DNA of 64,000 nt, from NCBI GenBank assembly GCA_018268375.1, contig JAFDWS010000002.1, positions 620,001-684,000 on the forward strand, given 5' to 3'. Position 1 is the stretch's first letter. Each line of letters opens with the position of its first letter. A model generated the notes under the pieces. That model searched no databases, had not been told where the DNA came from, and worked only from the letters and a program-made list of their open reading frames with translations. Both the position numbers and the translations under genes were made by a program. This document shows positions 48,768 through 58,835 of the stretch, in pieces. The DNA is from Armatimonadota bacterium. GTDB lineage: Bacteria; Armatimonadota; Fimbriimonadia; Fimbriimonadales; Fimbriimonadaceae.

Positions 48768-48971
48768 TTCATGGAGTGTACAGCAGAAAACCTACGCCTC
48801 GACCGTTACTACCAACCACGAGAGGCCCCAGCAAGGGACGCGGCTGAAAGGAGTGTCTTACCAAGTCGCAACCCGTGGGATAAGTCGCGTCGCCACGCAG
48901 GTCTCGGGCTCCTAAGGCACAACGATTCTCGAGAATCCAACCGAACTTGGCCCGGGTATCGTCCTCATGCC

Positions 48972-49481
48972 ATGAGCCGTGTTCTCATATCCGCCTTGCT
49001 CTTTTTGCCGTGCGTTCCCACGTTCGCCCAGGAGATGGCCCCTCCGAAAGAGGTCACCGATCTTGGCTGGATGGTCGGCACATGGTCGGGCTCGGGCAAG
49101 GTTCCCTATGAGGGCAAGGAGATCGAGCTGAGTGTGATGATGACGTTCTCGATCGATGGCCAGTTCCTGAAGTCAAAGTCGAGCATGGTCGAGGGCGGGA
49201 TGAAGATGAGCGAGACGATGATGCTCGGGTGGAGCGGTGCCAAGAGCGAATACGTCAGCTACTCCTTCACGAGCTTCGCCCCGACTCCTGGCATCAAGCA
49301 CGGCAAGTTGGATGGCGCAAACCTCGTGATGACCTCCGAGCCCTGGGAAGTGTCGGGGATGACGGTCGTCAGCCGAACCACCTACACCAAGCTATCGGAC
49401 ACCAAGTTCAGGACGAAGATGGAGTTCAAGAACGGCGAAAAGTGGGACAACGCGATGGAGCTTGAGCTCACGCAGAAATAA
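48972..49481 (+). CDS. Secreted DUF1579-like protein
   Basis: 169 residues from the ATG at 48972; the frame is open upstream to 48636 but overlaps the divergent gene. The signal peptide MSRVLISALLFLPCVPTFAQ is followed by LGWMVGTWSGSGKVPYEGK and strands typical of a lipocalin/nitrobindin-like barrel (MGTWxG motif of DUF1579 and THAP4-type folds). Exported, role unknown. Two bases separate it from the convergent MgtA stop. Confidence 0.75.
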   Translation: MSRVLISALLFLPCVPTFAQEMAPPKEVTDLGWMVGTWSGSGKVPYEGKEIELSVMMTFSIDGQFLKSKSSMVEGGMKMSETMMLGWSGAKSEYVSYSFTSFAPTPGIKHGKLDGANLVMTSEPWEVSGMTVVSRTTYTKLSDTKFRTKMEFKNGEKWDNAMELELTQK

Positions 49482-49483
49482 CC

Positions 49484-51913
49484 TCAGGCCGCGTAGCGGG
49501 CCATCAGGCGACGCTTGACAAGGTCCACGATCACCAAATAGCCCCCGGTCGCAAGAGCGAGGAACCCGAAGTAGGCAGGGGGCAGAGGGTCGAACCCAAG
49601 GAGCTTTCCGACGCCGGTGAACGGCAGGACCAAACTTAGTCCGACCATCAACAGCACAGTGAAGGCGAGCGGTCGACTGGGGCGGCTCTTCCAGGGTTCG
49701 CGGCTCGTGCGGATCACGAAGATCACGAGTGTCTGCGTTGCCACGGACTCGACAAACCAGCCGGCATGGAACTCACGCTCGCTGGCGTGGAAGACCTGAA
49801 GCAAGACCCAGAACGTGAGGAAATCGAACACCGAACTGATCGGGCCGATCCACACCATGAAGTCGCGAACGAGGGCAATGTCCCATCGCTTTGGTTTGCG
49901 CAGGTAGGAGGAGTCCACTTGGTCACTGGGGATCGTCACCTGGGCCAAGTCGTACATGAGGTTGTTGAGCAGGATTTGGGTGGGCAGCATCGGCAGGAAC
50001 GGAAGGAACAATGCCGCGCCCGCCATGCTGAACATGTTGCCGAAGTTCGAGCTGGTGCCCATGAAGAGGTACTTCATCACGTTGCCGAACGCGACACGGC
50101 CCTCAAGGACGCCCTTGTGCAGGAGCATGAGGTCGCGCTCGACCAAGATGATTTGGGCAGCGTCCTTGGCCACGTCGGTGGCACCCGAGAACGAGATGCC
50201 CACGTCGGCGGTGTGCAGAGAGGGCGCATCGTTGATCCCGTCCCCCATGTAGCCGACCACATGGCCGCAATGCTTCAAGGCGAGAATGATCTTGTCTTTC
50301 TGGGTCGGATTGACACGGGCAAAGACCGTGGTCTTCTCGGCGAGGATTCCCAGCGCCTTTTCAGAGAGGCTCTCCACCCGGTCTCCAAGCACGATCTCGC
50401 CGGGGTCCAAGCCGATGGACTGACACACGTGGCGGCTCACGGCTTCACTGTCCCCCGTGATCACCTTCACTTCAATGCCTGAGGCTTTGAGCCGGTGGAG
50501 GACGTCGAGCGCGTCCGGCAAGGGCGGATCGAGGAACAAGAGGAACCCTGCCAGTTCAAGCCCTGTCTCGTCTTCAGGGCCGTAATGCGTCTCCTCCCCA
50601 ATCGGCCTGGACGCCACGGCGAGGACTCGATAGCCGTCGTTGCCATAGCCGTCCGCCAACTTCACCGCTTCGTTTGGAACCGCCTTGCACACTGAGAACA
50701 CGCCTTCCGGCGCTCCTTTGCACACGAGAAGGCGCTGCCCTTCTTTCTCGACGACCACTGAAACACGCCGCCGTTCGAAATCGAAAGGCACCTCGTCGAC
50801 TTTTGCGTAGCCCTCTTCATCCTTCCCCGCCTTCTCCAAGACGGCGGCGTCAAGCGCGGTCGGCACGCCCGTCTGGAACAGGGCGTTCAGCTTGCCGAGT
50901 CGTTCTGGTTCTGTGGAGTCCTTGCCTGTCGGGTCAACGCTGTGTTCGAGGGACATTTCGCCCGAAGTGAGCGTGCCTGTCTTGTCGGAACAAAGGACGT
51001 CCATGCTGCCGAGGTTCTGAATGCTCGCCAGGTTCTTGACGATGACCTTGTGCCGCGACATGCGGACGGCACCTTTGCCCAAAGTCAGGCTCGTGATCAT
51101 CGGCAGGAACTCCGGAGTCAGACCGACTGCGAGGGCGACCCCGAAGAGCAGCGATTGGAAGGGGTCGCGATGGAGGAACAACATCGCGGCGGTCACGAAA
51201 AGCACGAGGAAGATGACGAGCCTCATGATGAGCATCCCGAACTCGCGCAGACCTCGCTCGAAATCGCTTTCCGGGGCTCGTCTGCCCAGTTGGACGACGA
51301 TTTTGCCGAACCGTGTGTTGACGCCGGTTGCCTCGACGAGGGCAGTGGCCGTACCGCTCACCACTGCCGTTCCGAGAAATACGTGCTCGTCGTCGTTCCC
51401 GGTGCCCACTTCCTTCTCTACCGGCATGGACTCGCCTGTGAGAGCCGACTCCTGGACATGCAGCTCGCGCTCCTCGAGCAGCTTCGCGTCCGCAGGGACG
51501 AGGTCTCCTGCCGTCAGTCGCACGACGTCGCCCACGACGACTTCGCGGCGAGGCAAGGTCTTCCAGGTGCCGTCTCGCATCACGGTTGCTTGCGGTGCGA
51601 CTTCGCTCTGAAGTTTGCGGACGGCGATTCGAGACCGCGCGTTCTGAACTGAGTCCAGCACCGTGCTGAAGAGAACAAGGGCCACAATGATCGCGCCGTT
51701 GATCCGGTCGCCAAGGAAGAACGAGGCGACCGCCGCTAACAGTAGGATGACGACGAGCGGATTGGCAACGAAGGACACCAGTTGGAGCAGGCCGCGGTGG
51801 CCTTCAGCAGGCGCGGTGTCGTTAGGGCCATCCGACTGAAGGCGACGGGCGGCCTCGGCAGAAGAAAGCCCGACGACGTCCGGGGCTGGGTTTGCCATCC
51901 GAACCGTCATCAT
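49484..51913 (-). CDS. mgtA: P-type ATPase, MgtA-type magnesium transporter
   Basis: 809 residues. P-type marks are TGES at 159-162, the phosphorylated Asp in DKTGTL at 310-315, KGAPEG, and GDGINDAPSL. The membrane part matches the P3B (MgtA) group: VGLTPEFLPMITSLTLGKGA in M4, NMFSMAGAALFLPFLPMLPTQILLNNLMYD in M5-M6, and a long M7-M8 (VWIGPISSVFDFLTFWVLL). Shorter than MgtA (~900) because the N-terminus is trimmed. It imports Mg2+. Whether it has a regulatory leader is not visible. Confidence 0.85.
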   Translation of the reverse strand: MMTVRMANPAPDVVGLSSAEAARRLQSDGPNDTAPAEGHRGLLQLVSFVANPLVVILLLAAVASFFLGDRINGAIIVALVLFSTVLDSVQNARSRIAVRKLQSEVAPQATVMRDGTWKTLPRREVVVGDVVRLTAGDLVPADAKLLEERELHVQESALTGESMPVEKEVGTGNDDEHVFLGTAVVSGTATALVEATGVNTRFGKIVVQLGRRAPESDFERGLREFGMLIMRLVIFLVLFVTAAMLFLHRDPFQSLLFGVALAVGLTPEFLPMITSLTLGKGAVRMSRHKVIVKNLASIQNLGSMDVLCSDKTGTLTSGEMSLEHSVDPTGKDSTEPERLGKLNALFQTGVPTALDAAVLEKAGKDEEGYAKVDEVPFDFERRRVSVVVEKEGQRLLVCKGAPEGVFSVCKAVPNEAVKLADGYGNDGYRVLAVASRPIGEETHYGPEDETGLELAGFLLFLDPPLPDALDVLHRLKASGIEVKVITGDSEAVSRHVCQSIGLDPGEIVLGDRVESLSEKALGILAEKTTVFARVNPTQKDKIILALKHCGHVVGYMGDGINDAPSLHTADVGISFSGATDVAKDAAQIILVERDLMLLHKGVLEGRVAFGNVMKYLFMGTSSNFGNMFSMAGAALFLPFLPMLPTQILLNNLMYDLAQVTIPSDQVDSSYLRKPKRWDIALVRDFMVWIGPISSVFDFLTFWVLLQVFHASEREFHAGWFVESVATQTLVIFVIRTSREPWKSRPSRPLAFTVLLMVGLSLVLPFTGVGKLLGFDPLPPAYFGFLALATGGYLVIVDLVKRRLMARYAA

Positions 51914-51974
51914 GATCTCAAGGGACGCCGAAAGTCAGGAAAGACGCGTCTCCTAGGAGATTTCTGATACGCGG

Positions 51975-54900
51975 TTAGTGCCAGTCGCCGACCAAGACAA
52001 ACGGGGCCCAATAATACGGGTGCGCATGGGCAGGATCCTGTTTGATCTTGATGACGGCGTCTCTGAGCGAATTACCCTTCACCGATCCCTTTGTGGCCAA
52101 GCTCCGATAGAAGTCGATCATGAGATCGGCTCCTACGGCGTCGTCGACCGCCCATTGCGAGACAACCTGGGTGCGACATCCGGCCACGAAAAGGGCCCAT
52201 GACAAGCCCACCATGCCTTCGCCAGACCGCACTTCGCCACGGGCCGTGTTGCAGGCAGAGAGGACGACCATGTCAGCCTCCAGCTTCAAGTTGTAAATCT
52301 CGCGGGCTGTCAAGAGACCGTCCTCGCTCGAGCCCTTGCTCGGTTGGGCCAGGATGATATTGCTCAGAAGAGGGGCGGCGTCGTTCACAAAGCCGTGGGT
52401 GGCGAAATGGATGTAGCGATAATCCTTCGCCTCCCGTTTGACGAGGTCTTCCTGGGCATCTATGCCGGTCAACACGGTCGCGCCTGGGAACAGGGCGGCC
52501 AAGCCTTCTGCCTCCCTCTTTGTCCCGGGGAGGGCCTTGATGGCCCCAGAGGGACTACCGTTCTCGCGTGACAGCGAGTCGATGGCGCGAGAAAGGGAGT
52601 CGATCGCCCGACTCGGAGCATCGATTGGCCGCGAGGGCTGGTCGATGGGCCTCGATGGCTGGTCGATGGGCCTCGATGGCTGATCGATCGGCCTGGACGG
52701 TTGGTCGATCGGTCGAGAGGGCTGATCGATCGGCCGCGAAGGGGTGTCGATCGGTCGCTGGCCAGGAAGCAGCCCCAGGTTCTGGAATCGAGCGCTGGAA
52801 CCGAAATCTGGATTTGCGAAGACGAGCATCTCCTTGGTCGCCTTGGACGGCTGGGAACGCGGGGTGAGAGCCGCCATGGCTCCGGTCGCGGAGTAGGCGT
52901 AGTCGATTTCGAACTTATCGATCAAAGAGCTCTTGTCGTCCGGCTTGAGGACCGCGAACGGCACGTCCCAAAGGAAGGAGTCGGGGCACACGATCAAGCG
53001 TTTTTTGCCTTCAATCTCCTTGCTTGCGGGGGCGAAGAGGACAGAGTAGAGGTCGCTGGCGAGCTCGGCGTACTGCCCGGTCGGGCTCGAACACGCCTTG
53101 CGCAGTTCCGCGCACTGGTTCTGAAGCTCTTCCGCACTGAGGTCGCGGGCGTGTCCGGTGATCGTCAGGAGTCCGTTGACCTTGTGAAGGACCAGGCAGA
53201 CCACACTCTGGTCACAAACGGCGAATTCGACCAAAGCGGTGTCGTCGGGCAGCAGGCGGCCGCACTCCTCGGCGCTTGTCGTTTCAGCGACACGTTTGGC
53301 GTGGAGCTCAGGGTGGCGGGCGTAAAGGTCGGTTGTGAATTCGCTGAGCTTCTGCTCCGCTTCTCGCAACTGGGACTTCAAATCTTCGTAGCGCGCCTTC
53401 GATCCGACCTCGTTGCGAACGCCTTCCTGAAGCATTCTAGTGTTGAGGAGGTCAGCGCTCTCCCGGAGTTTGCGTTCGGTCTCAAGCTCGGCTTGGGTGA
53501 TGCCGTCCTCGGCGACAAGGTTCCCAGAAGCCAGCAGGTCGAGCAAGCCCCTCGCCTTCATTTTCTGGACGATCTCGAACGATTGGTCCGCCCTCCCGAG
53601 GTGGGTAAGGACGTTCGCGTACTGGCGATAGACTCCGACCCGCTTTGCCAGGTAGGTGCTCTTAGCGTCGCCCAGTTCGCCGAGGCCCGATCGGACGAGT
53701 TCGAACCGTCCTACCGCTTCCCTGTAGCATTCGGCTGAGTCCTCAAGCTTGCCCAGCATGAGCAAGCATTCGGCCTTGTTACCGTAGCTCGTCGCGGCAA
53801 AGGAGTCCGACTGAAGCTCGTCATAAAGCTTGATCGCCCGGTCGAACTGGTTGATCGCCTTGGCATAGTCCTCTTGGTCGTAATACACGCTTCCCAGGGC
53901 GTCAATGGCGGTCGCCTCGTTCACCGGGTCGCTCTTGTCGTGGAAGATCTTCGCCGCTTCGGTCAGGTTCGACTGGGCGGTAGCGAAGTCCTTCGACTCT
54001 CTCGCAATGTTGCCAAGGATCCCCAAGCAGCCCGCGACCCCGAGTTGGTCTCCAGCAAGCTTGTGAAGACTGACCGCCTGATTGAGCACCTCCTTGGCCT
54101 GGGCATCCAAGCCCGAAGCTTGCAACGAGGAGCCCAGGTTTTGCATCGCAGCCGCGTAGGAGGCTTGGTCTCCAGCCGCTTTGAACTTGTCCATCGCTTG
54201 GCGGAAGTAGTTCTGAGCAGACTCGTGACGCCCGATCTTCTCATAAACGATGCCCAAGCTTTGGAGCGCTGTGGCCTCGCCGAGCTCGTCCTTGCCATCC
54301 CGTGCGGCGATGAGTGAGTCGCTGTACGACCCCAGGGCGAACGAGAGCCTACCGACCTCTTCGAAGGCTCGTCCAAGGCTCATAAGGGCTTTGCTTTTGA
54401 GGGTGGGGTAGCCGGCCTCCTGGGCAAGCTCGACGGATTCTACCAGGGCCGACACCGACTCCTCTTGATGCCCTGCGGCGGATTGAAGGTCACCGGTGAC
54501 GATGAGGGCGATGGTCTGCCATTGCTTTTCCTTCGAGTCCTCGAAGCACTTCTGCGCCCTCTTCGCGTAATCAGCGCCCTCGCGCGGGTCTCGCTCCTGC
54601 ATCAGGACCGCGATCGAAAGGCAGGTATGGCCGGCGCCCGAATTGTCTCCGCCTGCCGTTTGAACCGACAGCGCAGCCTTGAGGCTCGCGAGAGCCTCGT
54701 CGCCGTCCTGAAGCCCGGCCAATCGAGTCAGGCTCTTTGCTTCCCCACGTTTGTCCTTCGCCTGAGCGAAGAGTGGCCTTGCCTGGGCAAGGGCGGTCTT
54801 GGCAGCACTTTTGTCACCGTCCGCGAGAGCGACATCGGCCAGTCCTGCCCATGCTTGCGCCTGACCCGCAACGTCTCCGAGTTCCTTGGCTTTCTGAATG

Positions 54901-55097
54901 GCTTGTTGGAACTTCGCTTTGGCCTCTGAGCCGTTCTTGCCGGAGAGCGCTGCCTGGCCCGCATCGAGGAAGCGTTGGGTGGCCGGCTGAGGCCTTACCG
55001 CACCACCGTCTTGCCGGGCGTGCGCGGCGAAAAGTGCCGCCGGAACGACCAGCAGAACGAGGCACAGACGTACGAGGGGTCTCCGCAGAACAGTCAC
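51975..55097 (-). CDS. TPR protein with C-terminal CHAT peptidase domain
   Basis: 1040 residues. The signal-like N-terminus (LVRLCLVLLVVPAALFAAHA) is followed by ~12 TPRs (ATALQSLGIVYEKIGRHESAQNYFRQAM and similar) to ~residue 480, a coiled coil, and a CHAT caspase-like domain with catalytic His ~901 (IHFATHGFVN) and Cys ~949 (VLSACNTARG). Between the CHAT halves, around residues 780-845, lies a run of ~10 heptads (DQPSRPI) encoded by a 21-base tandem repeat. It follows the cyclase-ATPase-TPR gene by 21 bases on the same strand, probably one operon. Substrate unknown. Confidence 0.88.
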   Translation of the reverse strand: MTVLRRPLVRLCLVLLVVPAALFAAHARQDGGAVRPQPATQRFLDAGQAALSGKNGSEAKAKFQQAIQKAKELGDVAGQAQAWAGLADVALADGDKSAAKTALAQARPLFAQAKDKRGEAKSLTRLAGLQDGDEALASLKAALSVQTAGGDNSGAGHTCLSIAVLMQERDPREGADYAKRAQKCFEDSKEKQWQTIALIVTGDLQSAAGHQEESVSALVESVELAQEAGYPTLKSKALMSLGRAFEEVGRLSFALGSYSDSLIAARDGKDELGEATALQSLGIVYEKIGRHESAQNYFRQAMDKFKAAGDQASYAAAMQNLGSSLQASGLDAQAKEVLNQAVSLHKLAGDQLGVAGCLGILGNIARESKDFATAQSNLTEAAKIFHDKSDPVNEATAIDALGSVYYDQEDYAKAINQFDRAIKLYDELQSDSFAATSYGNKAECLLMLGKLEDSAECYREAVGRFELVRSGLGELGDAKSTYLAKRVGVYRQYANVLTHLGRADQSFEIVQKMKARGLLDLLASGNLVAEDGITQAELETERKLRESADLLNTRMLQEGVRNEVGSKARYEDLKSQLREAEQKLSEFTTDLYARHPELHAKRVAETTSAEECGRLLPDDTALVEFAVCDQSVVCLVLHKVNGLLTITGHARDLSAEELQNQCAELRKACSSPTGQYAELASDLYSVLFAPASKEIEGKKRLIVCPDSFLWDVPFAVLKPDDKSSLIDKFEIDYAYSATGAMAALTPRSQPSKATKEMLVFANPDFGSSARFQNLGLLPGQRPIDTPSRPIDQPSRPIDQPSRPIDQPSRPIDQPSRPIDQPSRPIDAPSRAIDSLSRAIDSLSRENGSPSGAIKALPGTKREAEGLAALFPGATVLTGIDAQEDLVKREAKDYRYIHFATHGFVNDAAPLLSNIILAQPSKGSSEDGLLTAREIYNLKLEADMVVLSACNTARGEVRSGEGMVGLSWALFVAGCRTQVVSQWAVDDAVGADLMIDFYRSLATKGSVKGNSLRDAVIKIKQDPAHAHPYYWAPFVLVGDWH
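52575..52762. repeat. 21-bp tandem repeats encoding DQPSRPI heptads
   Basis: About nine 21-base units with shared core GTCGATCGG vary at codon third positions. In the plus sense the pattern is GG(C/T)TGGTCGATCGGCC. It lies within the CHAT domain gene and keeps frame. Not a CRISPR: no spacers. Confidence 0.85.
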
Positions 55098-55118
55098 GAC
55101 AGGCTCGATTTTAGCACC

Positions 55119-57812
55119 TTAAGCGTGTCGACCGGCACTTTCAAGGCCAGCATTGGCGAGGGACTCCAGGCCCTCCTTGATCGGTTCGGTCCTCGCCGAG
55201 GCAGTGACCTCGGTCACGTGCTCCGGTGCAAGGTCGGCGGCAAAGTCCGCCAGCATTGAACGGACAGCGCCGGCCAACGGCGACCGGATCTCCTCGAGCA
55301 CACGCTCCGACATCGCCATGTAGCGCAGTGCGAGGTCAATGTTGCCGGTGATGCCAGCGACCTCGCCAAGATTGGCCAGCGTGGTTCCGATCCCCACACT
55401 GCGGTTCAAGCCGGACTCGATCCTCAGGGCCTGGCGGTAGTGCTCCCAAGCTTCGCGGTAGTCCCCTAGTTCAAATGCGACGACGCCGAGGTTGTTCAAC
55501 GTCTCGGCTTCGCCCATCAAGTCTTGTAGATCCCGACGCAAGTCCAGGGCTTCCAGCAGGAAGGTGCGGGCGGCAACGAGGTCTGCACCCGTCTCTCCCG
55601 GCTCTTGGAGGAAGCGCCTCCGGGCAAGGACTCCGAGGTTGTTGAGCACGATCGAGATGCCGGACTGGTCGCGAACCTCGCGGAAGTGCTCTCTCGACAC
55701 TTCAAAGCACTTCTCCGCAGACTCAAAGTCTTTGGACGCCATGGCGATCTGCCCGAGGAGGTTTTCGGCCCGCGCGATACCTGCCTGCTCGCCCTTTTCA
55801 TTGAAGACCTCAAGCGCCCTGCTTGCCAAGTGCCAGGCTTGCTCGGGCTCGCCGAAGTCCTGGTGGAGCCCGGCCCGTTCATAGCGGAGATATGCCAGGA
55901 CAAGGGGATCAGCCTCGGGTCGCGGCTCGAGCGCCGCGATACCCGACTCCACCGCCTTCACCGACTCGATGATGAAGCCCCTGTACTCAAACAACTGGCC
56001 AAGCGTCAGCGAAAGCTGGCCGATCCTCTCTGCGTCCCCCCGCTTCTGGCTTGTTTCGAGGGCGAGCCAGAGGTCGTCTTGCACTGAGCCCAGTCGCTCG
56101 GACCACTCTTGCTGGCGAGGGCCGCGCTTCCAGGAACCTGACTCCTGCGCAAGGCCCGCAAACCAAGCCAGATGGCGATCGAGCGTGGGGTCAAGCTCCA
56201 ATCCCTCCTCGAGTCTTTCGTGGCCGTAACGGCGAACTGTCTCCAAGAGCCGATAGCGGTCGGTGCCTCCCCCTGGGTCGAAGAACACGAGACTCTTGTC
56301 AACGAGCGAGGTGAGGAGGTCGAGGACTTCCCAAGACTCGACGGGATCCGCCGCCGCCACTTCTTCGGCCGCCTCCAGTGTCCAGCCACCGGCGAACACG
56401 CTCAAGCGACGCAGCAAGGCCTTTTCCTGCTCGTTGAGCAGGTCGTAGCTCCAGTCGACGAGTGCTCTGAGTGTCTGCTGCCGGGGAATCGCGGTCCTCG
56501 AGCCTCCGGTCAAGAGTCGGAACCTATCGTCGAGACGAGTGGAGATTTGGCCAGGAGTCAAGGAGCGCACCCTGGCCGCAGCCAACTCGATAGCGAGCGG
56601 TATCCCGTCGAGTCGTTGGCAGATGCTGGCGACGGCAGGGGCGTTCTCGAAATCGATCACAAACACAGAAGAGACCGCCTTCGCGCGGTCCAAGAAGAGC
56701 CTGACCGACTCGCACCGCTGGAGGGCCTCCGGGCTCTGTGAACTGCTCGACTCTGGAAGACCGAGCGAAGGGACCCGCACCGCCGACTCGCCCGGAATAT
56801 TGAAGGGCTCCCGGCTCGTAGAGAGCACCTTGATGTTGGGACAAGACCTCAGCAGCGATTCTGTGAGGCGAGCGCAGGCCAACAACAGATGCTCACAGTT
56901 GTCAAGCACCAGCAACACCTTCTTGCGGGCGAGAAAGGCCGTCAAGGTCTGCTCAAGCGTCCGTTTTGGTTCCCCTCGCACACCGAGCACACCGGCAATG
57001 CTCTCGGTCACAAGCCGAGGATCGCTGACGGGCGCAAGGTCGACAAACCAGACTCCGTCGGGAAACCTGCCAGCCGCATCGCTCGCGGCTTGGAGCGCGA
57101 GGCGCGTCTTTCCACAGCCGCCACTGCCGGTTAGAGTCACGACCCGCTCCGTTTCCAGGAGGCCAGAGATCCGCTCCAGCTCGCGCTCGCGGCCGACGAA
57201 GGAAGTGACTTGGACGGGAAGGTTGTTCGGCTGAGTGGCAGCGTCCAGAGACTTCAACGGCGGGAACTCGCGCTGAAGAAGGGGATGGACGACCTGGTAT
57301 ATCCGTTCCGGATTGATCAGATCCTTGAGCCGGTGGACACCGAGGTCGCTGAACTCGGTCTGATCGGGCCGGTGCGCTTGGGCGAGCTCATAAGCGGCGT
57401 GGCTGAAGACGACCTGGCCACCATGAGCGACAGCGAGGATGCGTGCGACGCGGTTCAGGGACTGGCCGAAAAAGTCATTGTCCCGAGCGTCGGCAGGTCC
57501 GGTGTGAACAGCCATCCGCACCCTAATCCTAGCGTTCGCCGGCCAAGACTCACGCAGGATGGCGAGCTGAGCGGCGGTGACAGCTGCCAGGGCCTGCCCG
57601 GCGGAGTCGAACGAGGCGCAAAAAGCGTCGCCGATGGTCTTGAAGACACTGCCACCGTTGGACTCGATGGACTCCCGCATCAGGGCGTCGTGGCGGGCAA
57701 GGGACACCCGCATTTCCTCTGGGTAGCTTTCCCAGAGCGTGGTGCTTCCCTCTATGTCCGTAAACAGGAAAGTGACGGCGCCCTCGTGAGCGTCTGGGGA
57801 ACTCGCTGCCAT
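55119..57812 (-). CDS. Class III adenylate/guanylate cyclase - AAA/NB-ARC ATPase - TPR regulator
   Basis: 897 residues. Residues 1-180 are a class III cyclase domain with metal Asp D19 (FLFTDIEGST) and D62 (TIGDAFCASF), and N120/R124 in GQSLNRVARI, so it seems catalytic. Residues ~205-460 are an NB-ARC-like ATPase (GSGGCGKT at 229-236, LLVLDNCEHLL). The rest are TPRs. This plan, found in actinobacterial and other regulators, couples nucleotide synthesis to ligand sensing. The next gene, 21 bases away, is a CHAT peptidase, suggesting a signal-to-protease module. Confidence 0.85.
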   Translation of the reverse strand: MAASSPDAHEGAVTFLFTDIEGSTTLWESYPEEMRVSLARHDALMRESIESNGGSVFKTIGDAFCASFDSAGQALAAVTAAQLAILRESWPANARIRVRMAVHTGPADARDNDFFGQSLNRVARILAVAHGGQVVFSHAAYELAQAHRPDQTEFSDLGVHRLKDLINPERIYQVVHPLLQREFPPLKSLDAATQPNNLPVQVTSFVGRERELERISGLLETERVVTLTGSGGCGKTRLALQAASDAAGRFPDGVWFVDLAPVSDPRLVTESIAGVLGVRGEPKRTLEQTLTAFLARKKVLLVLDNCEHLLLACARLTESLLRSCPNIKVLSTSREPFNIPGESAVRVPSLGLPESSSSQSPEALQRCESVRLFLDRAKAVSSVFVIDFENAPAVASICQRLDGIPLAIELAAARVRSLTPGQISTRLDDRFRLLTGGSRTAIPRQQTLRALVDWSYDLLNEQEKALLRRLSVFAGGWTLEAAEEVAAADPVESWEVLDLLTSLVDKSLVFFDPGGGTDRYRLLETVRRYGHERLEEGLELDPTLDRHLAWFAGLAQESGSWKRGPRQQEWSERLGSVQDDLWLALETSQKRGDAERIGQLSLTLGQLFEYRGFIIESVKAVESGIAALEPRPEADPLVLAYLRYERAGLHQDFGEPEQAWHLASRALEVFNEKGEQAGIARAENLLGQIAMASKDFESAEKCFEVSREHFREVRDQSGISIVLNNLGVLARRRFLQEPGETGADLVAARTFLLEALDLRRDLQDLMGEAETLNNLGVVAFELGDYREAWEHYRQALRIESGLNRSVGIGTTLANLGEVAGITGNIDLALRYMAMSERVLEEIRSPLAGAVRSMLADFAADLAPEHVTEVTASARTEPIKEGLESLANAGLESAGRHA

Positions 57813-57921
57813 CCGGTGCCCTAAGCGCCGACCCTCGTTGGCCAGCGCCCGTGATTCTACCGTCGGGAGAGTGCTTCCGGGTTGCCGGACCGCTCTGGGG
57901 GCGGGCCCTCCTTAACGAAAT

Positions 57922-58752
57922 CTAGCGAGTCCTTCGGGAGCGCTTGCTCAGCGAGGCAGAGGCCGGAGAGGCAAGCACACGGCCACTGTCTGGGCCGAAC
58001 GTGCTCTCAGGATAAGCCTTGGCCAGCTTAAAGATGTCGGTGGACATCGACATGAACCCGTCGTCCAGATGAGCGCTGAGCCGGTAGCTCTCGTCTCGAA
58101 GGGCGGCAACGAAGAGCTCCATCTTCGGTCGGTCGACAAGGTAGCTCTGAAGCATGCCGATCAGGAGGCGAGTGAACATGGAGCGGCGGAAAGTGAAGTC
58201 CACCACCACGTCAGCGTTTTGCATCGTCGGTTCGACGAACACTCGGTAGCTCGGGCGAACGAACCTTTGGTACCGATCGATGACCTCCTCGATCGAGACC
58301 TCCCGCTCTCTGACGTCCCGAAGGATGCGCCCAAGCAGCCTCTCGTCCGAGGCAACGTCAAGGAAGCAGGTCAGATCGCAGAGGCTCACCATCGGCTCGG
58401 CCAACACGAACAGCCCTTCCACCACGATGACCGGCAGTGGAGTGACGGTGCAGCTGTTCGCCACCTGCCGCATCGTCGCAAAGTCGTAATTGGGCACCGA
58501 AGCAGGCTTGCCCGCCTTGAGCTGCCGCACGTCGGCAATGAGAGTCCGAAAGTCCAAGTGGGCGGGATGGTCGAAGTTGATGTCGCCGGGGCTGGCTCCG
58601 CCCTCTGGATTGGACCGGAAATACTGGTCCATGCTGAGGAGCGCCGCCTTGTCCTCTCCAAGTTCGTTGACGATCTGCCTCGCAAGGTATGTCTTGCCTG
58701 AGCCGGAACCGCCCGCGATGCCGACCACGAGCGGCCGCGTCCTTTCACCCAT
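57922..58752 (-). CDS. udk: Uridine kinase
   Basis: 276 residues, longer than typical udk (~210). P-loop GGSGSGKT at 14-21, DQYFRSNPEGGASPGDINFDHPAHLDF (nucleoside-binding), VIVVEGLFVLAEP, and RILRDVREREVSIEEVIDRYQRFVRPS all fit the uridine kinase/phosphoribulokinase family. It phosphorylates uridine or cytidine in pyrimidine salvage. The ~60-residue C-terminal extension (MSMSTDIFKLAKAYPESTF) is not typical. Divergent from pilB with ~80 bases between starts. Confidence 0.8.
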   Translation of the reverse strand: MGERTRPLVVGIAGGSGSGKTYLARQIVNELGEDKAALLSMDQYFRSNPEGGASPGDINFDHPAHLDFRTLIADVRQLKAGKPASVPNYDFATMRQVANSCTVTPLPVIVVEGLFVLAEPMVSLCDLTCFLDVASDERLLGRILRDVREREVSIEEVIDRYQRFVRPSYRVFVEPTMQNADVVVDFTFRRSMFTRLLIGMLQSYLVDRPKMELFVAALRDESYRLSAHLDDGFMSMSTDIFKLAKAYPESTFGPDSGRVLASPASASLSKRSRRTR

Positions 58753-58835
58753 GGGGCGATTGTATTCCGCAAGCTGCCAGAGCCCCGTATTTCCTAGGTG
58801 TCTCGCACGGCAACGAAGTGGAACAAGGGAGTGGG

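Noticed and set aside
52575..52762. CRISPR-like array
   Set aside because: Units are contiguous 21-mers without spacers and stay in the reading frame of the CHAT gene.
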